DNA from: an uncultured Spartobacteria bacterium
GTDB taxonomy: Bacteria > Verrucomicrobiota > Verrucomicrobiia > Chthoniobacterales > Terrimicrobiaceae
Assembly (NCBI GenBank): GCA_903915315.1
Contig: CAIWSO010000052.1
Coordinates: 1-13,764, forward strand
Direction: 5' to 3'
DNA length: 13,764 nt
This document shows positions 12,441 through 13,764 of the stretch, piece by piece (the stretch's first letter is position 1; each line of letters begins with the position of its first letter). The notes beneath the pieces are model-generated. The model saw nothing but the letters and a program-made list of their open reading frames with translations, had not been told where the DNA came from and ran no database searches. The position numbers were made by a program, and so were the translations under genes.

Positions 12441-13646
12441 ATGAGCTCGACTACTGAAAAGGTATTGCCGGATTCCAGTGGGCACTTTGGCGCCTATGGA
12501 GGGATGTTTGTCCCTGAGACGCTGATGACCGCATTGCAGGACCTCGATCAAGAATACCAATCAGCCAGAAAGGATCCCGCCTTCCGCAAGGAGTTGGCCG
12601 ATTTACTCGGAGATTTCTGTGGGCGTCCAACTCCGCTCTACTTGGCTGAGCGCCTGACTGCCAAACTCGGTGGGGCTAAAATCTATCTCAAGCGCGAAGA
12701 CCTTCTGCACACCGGAGCGCACAAAATCAACAACGCAATCGGCCAGATCCTCCTCGCCCGCCGAATGGGGAAAACTCGTATCATCGCGGAAACCGGAGCC
12801 GGCCAACATGGTGTCGCCACGGCTACCGCCGCTGCGCGGTTTGGGATGGAGTGTGTGATTTACATGGGCGCCGTGGACATGGAGCGCCAAGCCCTCAACG
12901 TCGCCCGCATGAGGTTCCTCGGGGCCAAGGTGGTCGGGGTGACGGCAGGGCAGGCTACACTCAAAGAGGCGATCAATGAAGCCATGCGCGATTGGGTCAC
13001 GAATGTACGTTCGACCTACTACATTCTCGGCAGCGCCCTCGGTTCGCATCCCTATCCGATGATTGTTCGTGATTTTCACAGGGTGATTGGAGACGAAACC
13101 CGCCGTCAGATTCTTCAACGCGAGGAGCGCCTTCCCGATCATCTTGTTGCTTGTGTGGGCGGAGGCAGCAATGCCATTGGATTTTTCTACGCTTTCTTGA
13201 ACGACGAGGGCGTCAAGTTGACGGGGGTCGAGGCTGGGGGTGATGGTATCGTGCGCGGTCGCCATGCCGCTCGATTCCAAGGCGGCAAACTCGGTGTCCT
13301 CCAAGGCACGAAAACATGGCTCCTAGCGGATGCGGATGGTCAGATCGAGCTCACCCATTCGGTGTCCGCCGGCTTGGACTATGCCGCCATTGGGCCTGAG
13401 CATAGCTACTACCGCGATTCGGGCCGTATCGACTACGACTACGCAACCGACAAGGAGGCCCTTGCCGCTTTTCGTGAACTCTCGGAAGTGGAAGGCATCA
13501 TTCCCGCGTTGGAGACCGCCCACGCCATAGCGCATGTCATCAAAGTCGCGCCAACAATGCCTCGCGATTCCATCCTCATTGCCAACCTCAGCGGTCGTGG
13601 AGACAAGGATGTGCAGCAGGCGGCGGAAATTTTGCTGAAGGACTAG
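12441..13646 (+). CDS. trpB: Tryptophan synthase beta chain
   Basis: Joins indole (channelled from the alpha chain) to serine to make tryptophan, using pyridoxal phosphate. The 401-residue length is standard for TrpB1. Visible: N-terminal GHFGAYGGMFVPETLM, PLP lysine Lys95 in HTGAHKINNAIGQ (90-102), catalytic Glu117 in AETGAGQHGVA (116-126), LGSALGSHPYP near 196-206, phosphate-binding GGGSN at 240-244, and GRGDKD at the C-terminus. It starts 62 bp after malQ with no SD. trpA does not follow, which is unusual because trpB and trpA are commonly adjacent; the partner must be outside this window. A six-base inverted repeat (TCGCCA 13648, TGGCGA 13666) follows the stop but has no T-run. Confidence 0.97.
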   Translation: MSSTTEKVLPDSSGHFGAYGGMFVPETLMTALQDLDQEYQSARKDPAFRKELADLLGDFCGRPTPLYLAERLTAKLGGAKIYLKREDLLHTGAHKINNAIGQILLARRMGKTRIIAETGAGQHGVATATAAARFGMECVIYMGAVDMERQALNVARMRFLGAKVVGVTAGQATLKEAINEAMRDWVTNVRSTYYILGSALGSHPYPMIVRDFHRVIGDETRRQILQREERLPDHLVACVGGGSNAIGFFYAFLNDEGVKLTGVEAGGDGIVRGRHAARFQGGKLGVLQGTKTWLLADADGQIELTHSVSAGLDYAAIGPEHSYYRDSGRIDYDYATDKEALAAFRELSEVEGIIPALETAHAIAHVIKVAPTMPRDSILIANLSGRGDKDVQQAAEILLKD

Positions 13647-13689
13647 ATCGCCAACTTCAAGGCACTGGCGAAGAGACTAAAAAGGATGA

Positions 13690-13718
13690 GGCGGTGAGGG
13701 AGAATGGCGGTGAGGGAG
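13690..13718. repeat. 13-bp tandem duplication of the tRNA-Ser 3' end
   Basis: GGCGGTGAGGGAG occurs perfectly at 13690-13702 and 13706-13718, separated by AAT. The second copy is the acceptor-end sequence of the tRNA-Ser gene; the first lies just outside its CCA terminus. It could be a slippage duplication or the trace of an integration or excision event at the tRNA 3' end. Confidence 0.7.
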
Positions 13719-13764
13719 GGATTCGAACCCTCGGTAGCCTTTTGGACTACGGCGCTTTAGCAAA
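13705..13764 (-). tRNA. tRNA-Ser (anticodon GCU), partial at right edge
   Basis: Read on the minus strand the sequence gives the 3' part of a class II tRNA: anticodon loop TTGCTAA with GCT at 13761-13759, a long variable arm (GTAG...CTAC pairing) typical of serine tRNA, T arm GAGGG-TTCGAAT-CCCTC, acceptor strand CCTCACC, discriminator G at 13708 and an encoded CCA at 13707-13705. The 5' half (acceptor 5' strand, D arm) is beyond the window. It converges on trpB, with 58 bp between them. Confidence 0.92.

Noticed and set aside
12603..13304. Minus-strand open frame of 233 codons across trpB
   Set aside because: Antisense to an intact trpB and without family features.
13648..13671. Intrinsic terminator after trpB
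   Set aside because: TCGCCA/TGGCGA can pair but the loop is 12 bases and no T-run follows on either relevant strand.
1..13764. CRISPR array, insertion sequence or rRNA
   Set aside because: No regularly spaced repeats, no transposase-like frame with terminal repeats, and no rRNA-like stretch was seen.

Overview
The window looks like ordinary chromosome from a diderm bacterium, mostly housekeeping and metabolic genes, with one small transferred-looking cassette in the middle. My best guess for the host is Verrucomicrobiota or a related PVC lineage. This rests on remembered resemblance of the small ferredoxin, HemQ, the DciA-like protein and the long MalQ, and on the near absence of Shine-Dalgarno (SD) sequences; no marker gene here settles it. 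Of 13 protein genes whose start is visible, only one (brnA) has a clear SD. Several starts instead follow a short A/T-rich block such as ATATTTTT.

Layout. On the minus strand at the left: cimA (citramalate synthase, cut by the window edge) downstream of purB (adenylosuccinate lyase). A divergent promoter region of about 230 bp follows, then on the plus strand an elongator-type tRNA-Met only 9 nt from the start of rpsT (ribosomal protein bS20). After a 366-bp gap with several inverted repeats comes a type II toxin-antitoxin pair, brnT-brnA, with a near-consensus promoter whose -10 box sits inside a 17-bp palindrome. Next is a membrane protein with an HExxH motif (M50-like metalloprotease), then a 480-residue conserved protein of unknown function.

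Convergent to these is hemQ (coproheme decarboxylase). It shares a 99-bp divergent intergenic region with a small [4Fe-4S] ferredoxin gene. The ferredoxin gene ends in a textbook intrinsic terminator whose T-run touches the start codon of the next gene, a DciA-like (DUF721) protein. After a 157-bp gap holding a nested hairpin and a repeated palindromic element comes a tightly packed plus-strand run: fabF (fatty-acid elongation), an Hsp33-like redox chaperone, malQ (4-alpha-glucanotransferase) and trpB (tryptophan synthase beta). A minus-strand tRNA-Ser(GCU), cut by the right edge, closes the window; its 3' end is duplicated just outside the gene.

No CRISPR array, transposase, integrase, rRNA gene or multi-gene defence island was seen. 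The observations most worth checking are the promoter/operator layout of brnTA with its leaderless toxin and SD-bearing antitoxin, the terminator abutting dciA, the tRNA-rpsT fusion transcript, the nested hairpin upstream of fabF, and the uncharacterised M50/480-residue gene pair. Most calls come from reading motifs by eye and recalling families; no database search was run.
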